Shown: positions 29,566 to 37,542 of the stretch, one piece after another
Layout: each line of letters opens with the position of its first letter
How positions within the stretch are numbered: position 1 is the stretch's first letter
DNA from: Legionella sheltonii
Lineage (GTDB): Bacteria > Pseudomonadota > Gammaproteobacteria > Legionellales > Legionellaceae
Reading direction: 5' to 3'
Length of the DNA stretch: 64,000 nucleotides
Assembly: GCF_026191355.1 (NCBI RefSeq)
Contig: NZ_JAPHOQ010000003.1
Location: forward strand, 242,589 to 306,588
Program-made: the position numbers and the translations under genes
The notes under the pieces: model-generated
The model's database searches: none
What the model was told of the DNA's origin: nothing
What the model saw: the letters and a program-made list of their open reading frames with translations, nothing else

Positions 29566-29619
29566 AATATAACCTCTTTTGCGATTGTGTTGGTTGTCTG
29601 GCTGATGCATCCATGCACG

Positions 29620-29880
29620 CCACCCCTAATCACAATTAGATCATATTAGGCTATATATTTCAACTGGTTACGAGTACCAGTATGCGGATCTGCATCAGAT
29701 ACAACTTACAAAATATTTAAAAGTGATGCACATTTGCATACTGGTTTTTGATTGCTAATTAGCAAATATTTAGAATTTCGCATTAGATTCTTGCAAATAT
29801 TACTTTATCTTGAATAAATACAATGAGTTACACATACTGCAACCAGTTGCGAAAGGTGTGCTGTTTTCTTTTTTAGAGTT
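29620..29880 (+). other. Candidate origin of transfer (oriT) with nic-like motif
   Basis: Gene-free from 29566 to 30014. Contents in order: palindrome ACTGGT/ACCAGT around 29664-29681; a long imperfect inverted repeat whose arms begin ACCAGTATGC (29676) and end GCATACTGGT (29745), about 19 of 23 positions matching; GCTAATTAGC (29753-29762); direct repeats GCAAATATT (29762-29770, 29793-29801); then hairpin GCAAC-CA-GTTGC (29839-29850) followed at once by GAAAGGTGT and GCTGTTTT. From memory, F oriT has a hairpin ending TTTTTGC followed by GTGGGGTGT, the nick, then GGTGC. By that alignment the nick would fall after 29859. Confidence 0.6.
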
Positions 29881-30014
29881 GTCTTGTTCATTAATTCTCA
29901 GATCAAGTTTTATGTGAATCTGACTATTTTTTATTAAGCGCGGATCAATTGCGTGTTTGTGATTTAATGCCGAATCTAAATTTTAGCTATCAATTTACAC
30001 CATGATCTCCCGGT

Positions 30015-30392
30015 TTAACCCACTCTATTCTTTGCTTGTTTCCAGATAGACATCAACTCATCAAAAGTGTGTCCTTCCAAATTAATGAGTTTCTTTTCAT
30101 GAGCAATCATTTTGACAGCGCGAAGCCGCCGCTCAAATTTTTCTAAGGTTTGTTGTAGTGTATCTTTGGGATCTAATTTACAAAATACACACAGTGAAAA
30201 CACGGCATGCAATAGGTCACCTATTTCTTCCTGCAAAGCAGATGAGTTATCATTAATTCCTGCTTTTAAATGCTCATCGACTTCAATACACTCACTTTGG
30301 ATTTGAGTCATAATCTGATCGGTCGTTTCCCACTGAAAACCAAATTCAGTAGCTTCATTTTCTAATGCTGCAATTTTTTCTAATAGATTCAT
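30015..30392 (-). CDS. MazG-like nucleotide pyrophosphohydrolase
   Basis: 125 residues, single-domain MazG type. Metal-binding acidic motifs QSECIEVDEHL (about 31-41) and LQEEIGDLLHAVFSL (about 53-67) give the E-x-x-E and E-x-x-D pattern of all-alpha NTP pyrophosphatases. It hydrolyses NTPs or (p)ppGpp-type substrates; which one cannot be told. Last gene of a minus-strand series, 14 nt after the NYN gene. Ends 449 nt from the ribbon-helix-helix gene across the candidate oriT. Confidence 0.85.
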   Translation of the reverse strand: MNLLEKIAALENEATEFGFQWETTDQIMTQIQSECIEVDEHLKAGINDNSSALQEEIGDLLHAVFSLCVFCKLDPKDTLQQTLEKFERRLRAVKMIAHEKKLINLEGHTFDELMSIWKQAKNRVG

Positions 30393-30406
30393 TAATTATT
30401 TCCACG

Positions 30407-31189
30407 TTATTCTTGTCTACCACGTAAATATAAAACTTTTGTGTTCGATCCAGGATTGACTCGTTCTTCCGTTTCAAAAATCTCCGGTTTTCCCTTAACC
30501 AAATCACTCAGCTTTTTGAAACCATAAAGCCTGGAATCAAAGTCTGGTTTTAACTTAGTTAAATAGCCACCAAATGTTCCTATGTATGCCCAACCAGTAT
30601 CATCGTATGAGTTATTTAATGCTTCTAGAATAAATTCTTTTGGAAATTCTTGTGCTGAGGGTTCATTAGCTTTTGCTTGTTTAACAGGCTGCTTTCTCTT
30701 TTTTGACTGGCTAATTAATTGATCAGGTGGTGCTACAGGGCGTAGTACTTCAGTGAAAATAAATTTATTGCAGGCATTACGAAATGCCTCTGGTGTTTTT
30801 TTTTCTCCAAATCCAAAAACTTGCAACCCTTCTTCACGAATACGGTTAGCAAGACTTGTAAAATCACTATCACTTGACACGATACAAAAACCACCAAAAC
30901 GATGCGTATAAAGTAGATCCATAGCATCAATAATAAGTGCACTATCTGTTGCATTTTTTCCAGAAGTAAAAGCAAACTGCTGTACTGGTTTTATAGCGTA
31001 TTTATGCAATACCTTTTTCCATTGTGCGCTAGATGGTAAGGTGAAATCGCCATAAATTCTCCTTACGATAGCATCTCCATAACCAGCAATCTCAGTTAAA
31101 AGACCATCAATAATAACTGCTCGAGCATTATCAGCATCAATAAGTACAGCTAATTTTAACGCGGCTTCATCTGTTGTAATTTTTGTCAT
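30407..31189 (-). CDS. NYN-domain ribonuclease with C-terminal LOTUS/OST-HTH domain
   Basis: 260 residues. NYN (PIN-like) nuclease domain at about 8-150 with acidic motifs AVLIDADNA, NATDSALIIDAMD and VSSDSDFTSLA. A Lys-rich linker (about 155-175) leads to a LOTUS/OST-HTH domain (about 180-255, with GWAYIGTFGGYL and YGFKKLSDLV). This is the LabA/DUF88-type architecture: an RNase tied to an RNA-binding winged helix. It lies 22 nt after the acetyltransferase gene and 14 nt before mazG, so it is likely co-transcribed. Substrate unknown. Confidence 0.88.
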   Translation of the reverse strand: MTKITTDEAALKLAVLIDADNARAVIIDGLLTEIAGYGDAIVRRIYGDFTLPSSAQWKKVLHKYAIKPVQQFAFTSGKNATDSALIIDAMDLLYTHRFGGFCIVSSDSDFTSLANRIREEGLQVFGFGEKKTPEAFRNACNKFIFTEVLRPVAPPDQLISQSKKRKQPVKQAKANEPSAQEFPKEFILEALNNSYDDTGWAYIGTFGGYLTKLKPDFDSRLYGFKKLSDLVKGKPEIFETEERVNPGSNTKVLYLRGRQE

Positions 31190-31211
31190 GCTAATTGACC
31201 TGTTTTATAAA

Positions 31212-31712
31212 TTATTTATTTTTGGAACGATAAAATTTACACTCAACACCATGACCAAGTTCATCTTTATAATATTCCATACCACACTTCTCCATTACTC
31301 GATGTGATGCACTATGTTTGAGTGGCGCAAAAGCAATAATATAATCAGAATTGATATTTATTTTACTCCATTCAAGAAGTGCCTCTAGTGCTTCAGATGC
31401 ATAACCCATACCCCAAAATTTTCTTACAATAAGGTATCCAACTTCAATTTCCCCTGTTTCAATTGGCCCAAATCCACATCGTCCAATGAATTCATGAGTC
31501 ACCTTATTGAATATAACAAAACCAGGCAATCCTTTATCTCCATAAAGGTTCATAATCTGTTTTATTCTTCGCTTAGTCTGCTCGCGATCTTGTGTTCCAT
31601 CAGGAAAGAATTTTCTAACTTCTCGGTCTGCATGAAGCTGAGCAACTTGATCTAAGTCCTCATCATTAATTAAACGCAAAAGCATCCTTGGTGTTTCAAT
31701 TTTAATGGTCAT
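31212..31712 (-). CDS. GNAT-family N-acetyltransferase (RimJ/RimL type)
   Basis: 166 residues. Features of the RimJ/RimL group: IETPRMLLRLINDEDL at the start, FIGRCGFGPIETGEIEVGYLI (beta-4) and FWGMGYASEALEALL (acetyl-CoA pyrophosphate loop). It transfers an acetyl group to a protein N-terminus or small-molecule amine; the substrate is not predictable. Spaced 10 nt from the reductase upstream and 22 nt from the NYN gene downstream. Confidence 0.88.
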   Translation of the reverse strand: MTIKIETPRMLLRLINDEDLDQVAQLHADREVRKFFPDGTQDREQTKRRIKQIMNLYGDKGLPGFVIFNKVTHEFIGRCGFGPIETGEIEVGYLIVRKFWGMGYASEALEALLEWSKININSDYIIAFAPLKHSASHRVMEKCGMEYYKDELGHGVECKFYRSKNK

Positions 31713-31722
31713 ATTGGTTCAC

Positions 31723-32565
31723 TTATAATCCTATATTTTCTATATATTGAATTTCTTCTTGTGTAAGCTCAAAGTCATATATGTTTAAATCATTATCCAT
31801 GTGTTGTTGATTTGTAGTGCCGGTTAAAGGCAATATCCCCACTTGGTTTGCAAAGCGAAATATAATTTGCGGGATGGTTTTATCATATTTTACAGCAAGT
31901 GATTGCATGTGAGGGTTTAATAAATACCGCTGATTCGCAGTGAGCAAAGAAAATCCTTGATAGATAATCTTGTTTTTTTGACTAAATGTCCTAACGTCTT
32001 GATCCCATTGTGTTATGGCGAAACATCTATTTTGTATAAACGACGGCTTTATAGAGACTTTTCTATATAGTTCTTCAACTTGTGCCATATTAACGTTAGA
32101 AATGCCGAGAAACTGTACCTTTCTACTACACACCAGCTCTTCCATGGCCTGCCAAATTTCTAAATCTGCATCGATTATTCCATGAGATAGTGAAGGGCCA
32201 TGAAGTATATAGGCGTCAATGTAGTCTGTCTGTAAATGTTCTAGTGAGCTTGCAAAGGATTGCTTGACCTGGTTGGTCAATGAATCAAATTCATCATAAG
32301 GTTTTCTATGATCTTGGCCATGTACAGAGGTAAATTTTGTTTGTAGAAATAAATCACTGCGTGTTTTTTGACTAGTTGTTAAAAATTGATCAATTGCATC
32401 ACCCACGGCTTCTTCAAAATAATGCCTACGTTGATTGGCAGTATCAATCCCTCGAAATCCTGAGTTGAGTGCCTGGAGCACCAAACGTTTTGTGTCATCT
32501 TCTTTCCATGCTGTACCATATAAAATAGGGGGAGTGGTTGATGTGTCGTTTTTTTTTATATTCAT
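31723..32565 (-). CDS. Aldo/keto reductase
   Basis: 280 residues with a GGAGG site 6 nt before ATG 32565. A TIM-barrel reductase: GFRGIDTANQRRHYFEE carries the catalytic Asp and Tyr region (Tyr appears as RRHYFEE), LQTKFT the Lys, DYIDAYILHGPS the active-site His, and FLGISNVN the late strand. NAD(P)H-dependent reduction of a carbonyl; substrate unknown. Follows the ABC pair after 81 nt that hold a strong inverted repeat. Confidence 0.85.
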   Translation of the reverse strand: MNIKKNDTSTTPPILYGTAWKEDDTKRLVLQALNSGFRGIDTANQRRHYFEEAVGDAIDQFLTTSQKTRSDLFLQTKFTSVHGQDHRKPYDEFDSLTNQVKQSFASSLEHLQTDYIDAYILHGPSLSHGIIDADLEIWQAMEELVCSRKVQFLGISNVNMAQVEELYRKVSIKPSFIQNRCFAITQWDQDVRTFSQKNKIIYQGFSLLTANQRYLLNPHMQSLAVKYDKTIPQIIFRFANQVGILPLTGTTNQQHMDNDLNIYDFELTQEEIQYIENIGL

Positions 32566-32600
32566 AATGCCGCCTCCATTGGTGTCACAGCATAACCAAG

Positions 32601-32644
32601 CATTATCCTCCTCAAAATATAGAGGTATTTTTCGGAGGATAATG
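32601..32644. repeat. 11-bp perfect inverted repeat between ABC gene and reductase
   Basis: Arms CATTATCCTCC (32601-32611) and GGAGGATAATG (32634-32644) are perfect complements around a 22-nt spacer that itself holds CCTC/GAGG. It sits just downstream of the ABC gene and upstream of the reductase ribosome-binding site. No T-run follows on the transcribed strand, so it may be an operator or an mRNA-processing hairpin rather than an intrinsic terminator. Confidence 0.5.
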
Positions 32645-32646
32645 AG

Positions 32647-34455
32647 CTAAGGAACAAAGCCATTAATAGACCCTGTGTCAATTTTATTTTGACTTTGAGC
32701 TTTCCACAATTGAGCATAGGCACCATTTTGATTTAGTAGTTCATTGTGGGTACCTTGCTCAATAATCACACCTTTAGCGAGTACCAGAATATTATCTGCA
32801 TGCGTTACTGTAGAAAGTCTATGTGCAATAATAAGTGTTGTTGTGTTGATCGATATCTGTTTGAGACAGGTCTGAATGTCTTTCTCTGTTTTCATATCCA
32901 GTGAAGATGTTGCTTCATCAAAAATAAAAATTTTAGGTTTTTTAAGCAGCATTCTAGCGATGGCCACTCGCTGTTTTTCGCCACCAGACAATTTTAATCC
33001 GCGCTCACCAACTCTGGTTTCTAACCCATCAGGCAGTTTTGCCACGAACCTGTCAAGATGTACTGCTTGTATTGCATCCGCCAATTCATCATGAGTGACA
33101 TGCGGATTTCCATATATCAGGTTATTTCTTAAGGTATCATTGAATAAAGCAGTTTCCTGAGGAACAATACCGAGTATTGCTCTGAGTGATGCATGTTGGA
33201 TATTGCTAATATTTTGCCCATCAATCTGAATACTCCCCGAATTCAAATCGTAAAGCCGAAAGATTAATCTTGCGAGAGTGGATTTGCCGGATCCTGAGGA
33301 TCCAACGATTGCAGTAGTGGTACCGGGTTCAACTATAAAGCTAACGTCATCAAGAATTTTTCGATGTTCATTATAAGTAAAATGGACGTGATCAAATTGG
33401 ATTTTTCCTTCTTTGTACTTAAGTATTCTGGCATTGGGTTGGTCTTGAATATCGATAGGAATTTTCAGCAACTGAATCGCGGTTTGAAAACGAGCTAAAT
33501 CATCTCGGGTAACACGAATTCGATAGCCTAGCATGGATAATGGCAGCATGAACATGAATAAATAGCCATGGACCAGTACAAAATCTCCGACATTCATGCT
33601 CCCTGCAATGACTCGGCTGCCAGCAAGTAAGAGCATAATAATAACACACATACCGACAATGACATTTTGCATAAGATGAATTTTTGCATCGGCATTTAAT
33701 GCTCGAGTATCTGCACAGGCCTTTTCTTGTAATTTTTGAGCAGCTGTATTGATTTCATCCTGTTGGGTATTAAAATATTTCACGGTATCCGCATGCAACA
33801 GGCTTTCCACCAGATAGGCGTTTGCAGATGCATCTTCATTGTTTTGCTTCATTCTGCATTTTACAATCCATTGAGCGGTGTAATAGCTTAGCAAGATATA
33901 AGAAACCAGCATCAACAATAGAACCAATCCAAAAAAAAGATCATAAAAATAGCTCAAAAAAATCATAGCAAAAATTATTTCTATAAGAACCGGCAATATC
34001 ATCACAACAGGTCGACCAATAAGATCAACAGCAGACGAGTGTGAACGTTCTATGATTGTAAGAATTTCGCCTGATTTACGTTCTCTATGAAATTTTGTGG
34101 AAAGCGCTTGTACGTGATCAAAAAGTTCTAAACAAAATTTTCTCGCCCCTTCTAATTCTACAGGAAAAGCTATTACTTGACTGAGGGTGATACAAGCTTT
34201 GGATGCACCCCAAACCGATGCATAAGTCAGAATGATGACTAAAGGGGTGCTGTTTAAAAATAGGGCATGTCCAGAGAGTGCATTAATGGCTTCTTTTAAA
34301 AAAATGGGGACACACAAATTTAGTGCAATGGAAATCAATATAAATAAGAGAGCCAAGACAACGTGAATTTTTCCTCTTAGGCTGTTCTTTGTCCAAACGC
34401 AAGGCCAAAGATAGTAGATAGTTTCTTTAATGCTTGGTAAACTTTCATTCATCAT
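32647..34455 (-). CDS. ABC transporter half (membrane domain plus ATPase), Atm1-like
   Basis: 602 residues. Six-helix exporter domain (about 20-320), then an ATPase with Walker A VGSSGSGKST near 388, signature LSGGEKQR near 490, and Walker B KIFIFDEATSSLD near 512. The start overlaps the stop of the next ABC gene (ATGA), so the two probably form a heterodimeric exporter. Sequence is of the Atm1/ABCB7-like class, with no peptidase domain. The substrate is unknown. The divergent peptide cluster beyond 36218 makes export of a peptide product one possibility. Confidence 0.88.
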   Translation of the reverse strand: MMNESLPSIKETIYYLWPCVWTKNSLRGKIHVVLALLFILISIALNLCVPIFLKEAINALSGHALFLNSTPLVIILTYASVWGASKACITLSQVIAFPVELEGARKFCLELFDHVQALSTKFHRERKSGEILTIIERSHSSAVDLIGRPVVMILPVLIEIIFAMIFLSYFYDLFFGLVLLLMLVSYILLSYYTAQWIVKCRMKQNNEDASANAYLVESLLHADTVKYFNTQQDEINTAAQKLQEKACADTRALNADAKIHLMQNVIVGMCVIIMLLLAGSRVIAGSMNVGDFVLVHGYLFMFMLPLSMLGYRIRVTRDDLARFQTAIQLLKIPIDIQDQPNARILKYKEGKIQFDHVHFTYNEHRKILDDVSFIVEPGTTTAIVGSSGSGKSTLARLIFRLYDLNSGSIQIDGQNISNIQHASLRAILGIVPQETALFNDTLRNNLIYGNPHVTHDELADAIQAVHLDRFVAKLPDGLETRVGERGLKLSGGEKQRVAIARMLLKKPKIFIFDEATSSLDMKTEKDIQTCLKQISINTTTLIIAHRLSTVTHADNILVLAKGVIIEQGTHNELLNQNGAYAQLWKAQSQNKIDTGSINGFVP

Positions 34456-36218
34456 GATGCACTCTTTTGCTGCTGGCTATTCCACATGGAGTAATATAAT
34501 CCCTTTTTCTCGATTAATTCTTGATGCGTTCCAGCTTCTACGATTTCTCCGTCTTGTAAAACAAGAATGTTGTCAGCATGAATAATCGTACTCAAACGAT
34601 GTGCAATGACTATACTGGTGGTATGTTTTGTAACTTCCTCAATATTTTCCTGGATATTTTTTTCAGTCTGCGTGTCGAGCGATGCGGTTGCTTCATCAAA
34701 TAACAAAATACTCGGGTTGCGTAATAAACATCTTGCTATTCCAATCCTCTGGCGTTCTCCTCCTGATAATTTAAAACCCCCTTCACCGATGTTGGTTTCA
34801 ATTCCTTTGGGGAGGTTTTTTACCATCTCTTCCAAGTGCGCCAGTTGGATTACGTTATTGATTTCACGCTCGGAGATATTTAGAGCACCGTAGCAGAGAT
34901 TAAACCTCAACGTATTGTTGAAGAGTAGAACTTCTTGTGGAACAATTCCGATTTGTTGGCGTAATGAATGCTTGCTCACAGCAGTAATATCCTGGTCATC
35001 TATGAGTATTTGTCCCTGAGTGACTTCAAATAATCCCAGCAATAATCGTGCAATCGTTGATTTACCCGATCCGCTGGGTCCCACAATAGCTGTCATCTTT
35101 GCGGGTGGAACTTCGAAGCTTACATTTTTTAAAATGGGGTGTTCTGGTTGGTAACCGAAAGTGACGTTTTTAAAGTGAACATGCGGGCCGGTAATGGATA
35201 AAGGTTTTGCATCAGGATGGTCTTGTTCAACTTCATCGGTTTGATCTAATAAATAGGCTGAATATTCTATTTTGGATAAATCATTTTTGGTATCTCGCCA
35301 ACGCACACTAGCTTCGCTTAAAGGTTCAAATAACTGTAATAAATAGCCATTAATCAGGACAAAGTCACCAATTTTTAACTGTCCAATTAAAATTTGGTAC
35401 CCTACTTTATAGGACAAAAAGGCAAGACCCCCCGCAATAATGAGTGTTTGTATCACCAAAAATGTACCGTTTCCACTAAATAATGCTGTATTTGCATGAA
35501 CGCTTTCTTGTAAAAATTGGTCTATTTTTTTATGTTCTACGGTTTGACTGTTGTAGTATTTTACAGTTTCTGTGTTGAGTAGGCTGTCGGTAATTGCGGA
35601 ACTTACATTTAATTCAGCAATGCTACAATTTTTTTGCAGGACTGTGGATTTTTTTTGAGTGAGTCCATTAAAAACAAGATAGATTCCCAAAATAATAATT
35701 AGATAGAGGCCATAGCTTAAGCCATAGAAGTGCCAAATGATTAAAAAAGCGAAGAGAATTTCTAAAAAGACAGGCACAATCCGAAACAATATGTTCGAGA
35801 TAAGCATCGCGATTGCAAGCTGTGCGCGACTGATAGCGCTGGTTATTTTTCCGGTTTCCTTATCCAGATGAAATTTGTAATTTAAAGCATGAAGGTGTGC
35901 AAAGACATGAGTACTATAATCCGCAATTGTTGTACTTATGTTTACAAAAGAAAGCATCTCGCGAATTTTTTCACTGCATCTTGCCAACATCCAGAGTAAT
36001 CCATAACAGCAGATCAGCGAGATAATCATCATGTTCGATGTCATTATCGTACCGGATAATGCAGTTACTATATCTTTAAAAAAAATGGGTACAATTAAAT
36101 TTAAGGCGAGTGTTGTGAAAACCAAAAATAATGAAAATATGACCCGAAACTTTTTTTTAAAGTTATTTTTCGGCCAAAAAAATGGAAAAAAATGGGATAT
36201 TATCTGTAAACTCGTCAA
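34452..36218 (-). CDS. ABC transporter half (membrane domain plus ATPase), partner of the next gene
   Basis: 588 residues. TTG start at 36218 supported by AAGGA 6 nt upstream. Exporter membrane domain (about 20-315), ATPase with Walker A VGPSGSGKST near 381, LSGGERQR near 482 and ILLFDEATASLD near 503. Same architecture as the gene that overlaps it by 4 nt. A paired Atm1-like exporter. Promoter expected in 36219-36501, shared with the divergent borosin-like operon. Confidence 0.88.
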   Translation of the reverse strand: MTSLQIISHFFPFFWPKNNFKKKFRVIFSLFLVFTTLALNLIVPIFFKDIVTALSGTIMTSNMMIISLICCYGLLWMLARCSEKIREMLSFVNISTTIADYSTHVFAHLHALNYKFHLDKETGKITSAISRAQLAIAMLISNILFRIVPVFLEILFAFLIIWHFYGLSYGLYLIIILGIYLVFNGLTQKKSTVLQKNCSIAELNVSSAITDSLLNTETVKYYNSQTVEHKKIDQFLQESVHANTALFSGNGTFLVIQTLIIAGGLAFLSYKVGYQILIGQLKIGDFVLINGYLLQLFEPLSEASVRWRDTKNDLSKIEYSAYLLDQTDEVEQDHPDAKPLSITGPHVHFKNVTFGYQPEHPILKNVSFEVPPAKMTAIVGPSGSGKSTIARLLLGLFEVTQGQILIDDQDITAVSKHSLRQQIGIVPQEVLLFNNTLRFNLCYGALNISEREINNVIQLAHLEEMVKNLPKGIETNIGEGGFKLSGGERQRIGIARCLLRNPSILLFDEATASLDTQTEKNIQENIEEVTKHTTSIVIAHRLSTIIHADNILVLQDGEIVEAGTHQELIEKKGLYYSMWNSQQQKSAS

Positions 36219-36501
36219 ATAGAGTCCTTATTGATTATTATCATATGATCGAAGAGGATAACATTAAATAATTTAGGAAGTAAAAAAACCGTAGACATTG
36301 AGGCAAGCGCAAAATAATTTGTGTTCAAAAAAACATACATTTGTGGAATAATGTGAGTCAATTCGTAATGATATTGTATGCACTGACATGTTATTTGAAA
36401 TAAAAGATTTCTTGATAATGGTTGATTTTTGATAGGATAATGATTTAAATTTTTATAAAATAAATAGTGCAAAATTTTGATTACCAAATTTTGGAGGGAC
36501 T
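36219..36501. promoter_or_regulatory. AT-rich divergent control region
   Basis: No convincing gene. It lies between the minus-strand ABC pair and the plus-strand peptide operon and must hold both promoters. For the plus strand a TTGATA (36429-36434) and TATAAA (36454-36459) are visible but 19 nt apart, a weak match. TTTTGGAGGGACT just before 36502 is a strong ribosome-binding site. Confidence 0.4.
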
Positions 36502-36720
36502 ATGGAATTATTAGATGCAGTTGAGGCATTGGTGAAAAATCCACTCCTTGATACAGTGGTTTTAGAGGATTGGGTTTTAAGTAAAAGCTTGGTTGAATCA
36601 TATAAAAACTCAGATACACATAAGATCAGGGAGTTAATCACTGATAAAAAGAATTTTTCGGATATGAGCCATGTGATCCCGTATCCGGATATGAGCCATG
36701 TTTTTCCGGTGACCAAATAA
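36502..36720 (+). CDS. Candidate split-borosin precursor peptide with two core repeats
   Basis: 72 residues. Start ATG 36502 has GGAGGG 5-6 nt upstream. Residues 1-50 are acidic and helical (a leader or borosin-binding domain by analogy with the Shewanella SonA precursor). The C-terminus consists of two 9-residue repeats, DMSHVIPYP (54-62) and DMSHVFPVT (63-71), then Lys. Hydrophobic Val/Ile/Phe and Pro residues suit backbone N-methylation. The methyltransferase gene starts 8 nt after the stop. The minus-strand frame over it lacks a ribosome-binding site. The peptide-class call depends on the neighbour; the repeat itself is plain in the sequence. Confidence 0.75.
   Translation: MELLDAVEALVKNPLLDTVVLEDWVLSKSLVESYKNSDTHKIRELITDKKNFSDMSHVIPYPDMSHVFPVTK
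36659..36701 (+). repeat. Tandem 27-nt unit encoding the peptide core
   Basis: CGGATATGAGCCATGT occurs at 36659-36674 and again at 36686-36701, an offset of 27 nt or nine codons. The remaining bases of the two units differ, giving Val-Ile-Pro-Tyr in the first and Val-Phe-Pro-Val in the second. The unit is richer in G and C than the leader-coding DNA. Confidence 0.9.
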
Positions 36721-36728
36721 GGATTTAA

Positions 36729-37499
36729 GTGAAAGTTGTAGCGTTAGTTGGTACTGGAATTAAAACAATAGCTCATATTACAGAAGAAGCAAAAGGATAT
36801 ATTTCTACTTGTGATAAGGTAATCTACTTAGTTAATGAACCCTTGCTAGAGCGCTATATTCGTAAATTAGCGAAATCATCAGAGTCACTGGATGAAATAT
36901 ACTTTAACTCTAAATCAAGAGAAAGTGCTTATAATAATATTGCACAATATATTCATAGCGCGATAGAAGATGTACGATCATTATGTGTTGTTATATATGG
37001 TCATCCATGTGTGTTTGCTACTCCTGGCTTGCTCGCTTTGTCTATGCTTGGTGATAGCATTAAAACAGTGGTGTGCCCTGGTATTTCAACTCAAGATTGT
37101 TTATATGCCGATCTTAGGTTTGATCCCGCATCTGGAGGTATCCAATCCTTTGATGCTACGGAATATCTTCTATATGATAAAGTAGTAGATCCTTCTTCTC
37201 ATGTAGTAATTTACCAGATTGGTATGGTTGGAAATCTGGGTTTACCAACAAATAAAATCAATTTTGAGGCTCTTAATTTTATTAAAAAAAAATTAATCGA
37301 ACTCTATAAAAAAGAAAAAAAAGCGGTTATTTACGAAGCTGCTCTTTATCCTGGTACTCATCCAAAGATATCTGAATTTGATTTAGAGCAACTTGATAGG
37401 CAAGAGTTAACAACACTGTCTACTTTGTATATTCCTCCCGATAAAATACAACGAATGCCGAGTTCTGATGCATTAAGGTTATTAAATCAAGTGGCATAG
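36729..37499 (+). CDS. Borosin-type peptide backbone alpha-N-methyltransferase
   Basis: 256 residues from GTG 36729, with AAGGA 5 nt upstream. Tetrapyrrole-methylase fold: VGTG at 7-10, YGHPCVFA at 90-97, PGIS at 117-120, LYADLRFDP at 125-133, QSFDATE near 139, VVIYQIG, VIYEAALYPGTHP and STLYIPP. These track the bacterial borosin enzyme SonM rather than CobA or RsmI. The residues proposed as catalytic in borosin enzymes are present in the right spacing: Y58, R64, Y68 (offsets +6 and +10, as in OphMA Y66/R72/Y76) and Y90. The usual Gly of GHPG is Cys94 here. It would use S-adenosylmethionine to methylate backbone amides of the neighbouring peptide. Stand-alone enzyme and substrate indicate the split form. 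Confidence 0.85.
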   Translation: MKVVALVGTGIKTIAHITEEAKGYISTCDKVIYLVNEPLLERYIRKLAKSSESLDEIYFNSKSRESAYNNIAQYIHSAIEDVRSLCVVIYGHPCVFATPGLLALSMLGDSIKTVVCPGISTQDCLYADLRFDPASGGIQSFDATEYLLYDKVVDPSSHVVIYQIGMVGNLGLPTNKINFEALNFIKKKLIELYKKEKKAVIYEAALYPGTHPKISEFDLEQLDRQELTTLSTLYIPPDKIQRMPSSDALRLLNQVA

Positions 37500-37542
37500 T
37501 TTAGTGGATGTATCTAATTTTTATTTAATGTGAGGGATTACA

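Noticed and set aside
36215..36487. Minus-strand frame in the divergent control region
   Set aside because: Overlaps the ABC start and both promoters; AT-rich, no recognisable pattern or ribosome-binding site.
36453..36716. Minus-strand frame over the borosin precursor
   Set aside because: No ribosome-binding site; the plus-strand frame has a strong one and a repeated C-terminus.
36729..37499. Precorrin/siroheme methylase (CobA-like) or RsmI
   Set aside because: Shares the fold, but lacks the linked cobalamin/siroheme context, and the Tyr-Arg-Tyr spacing plus QSFDA and IYEA motifs fit borosin enzymes better.
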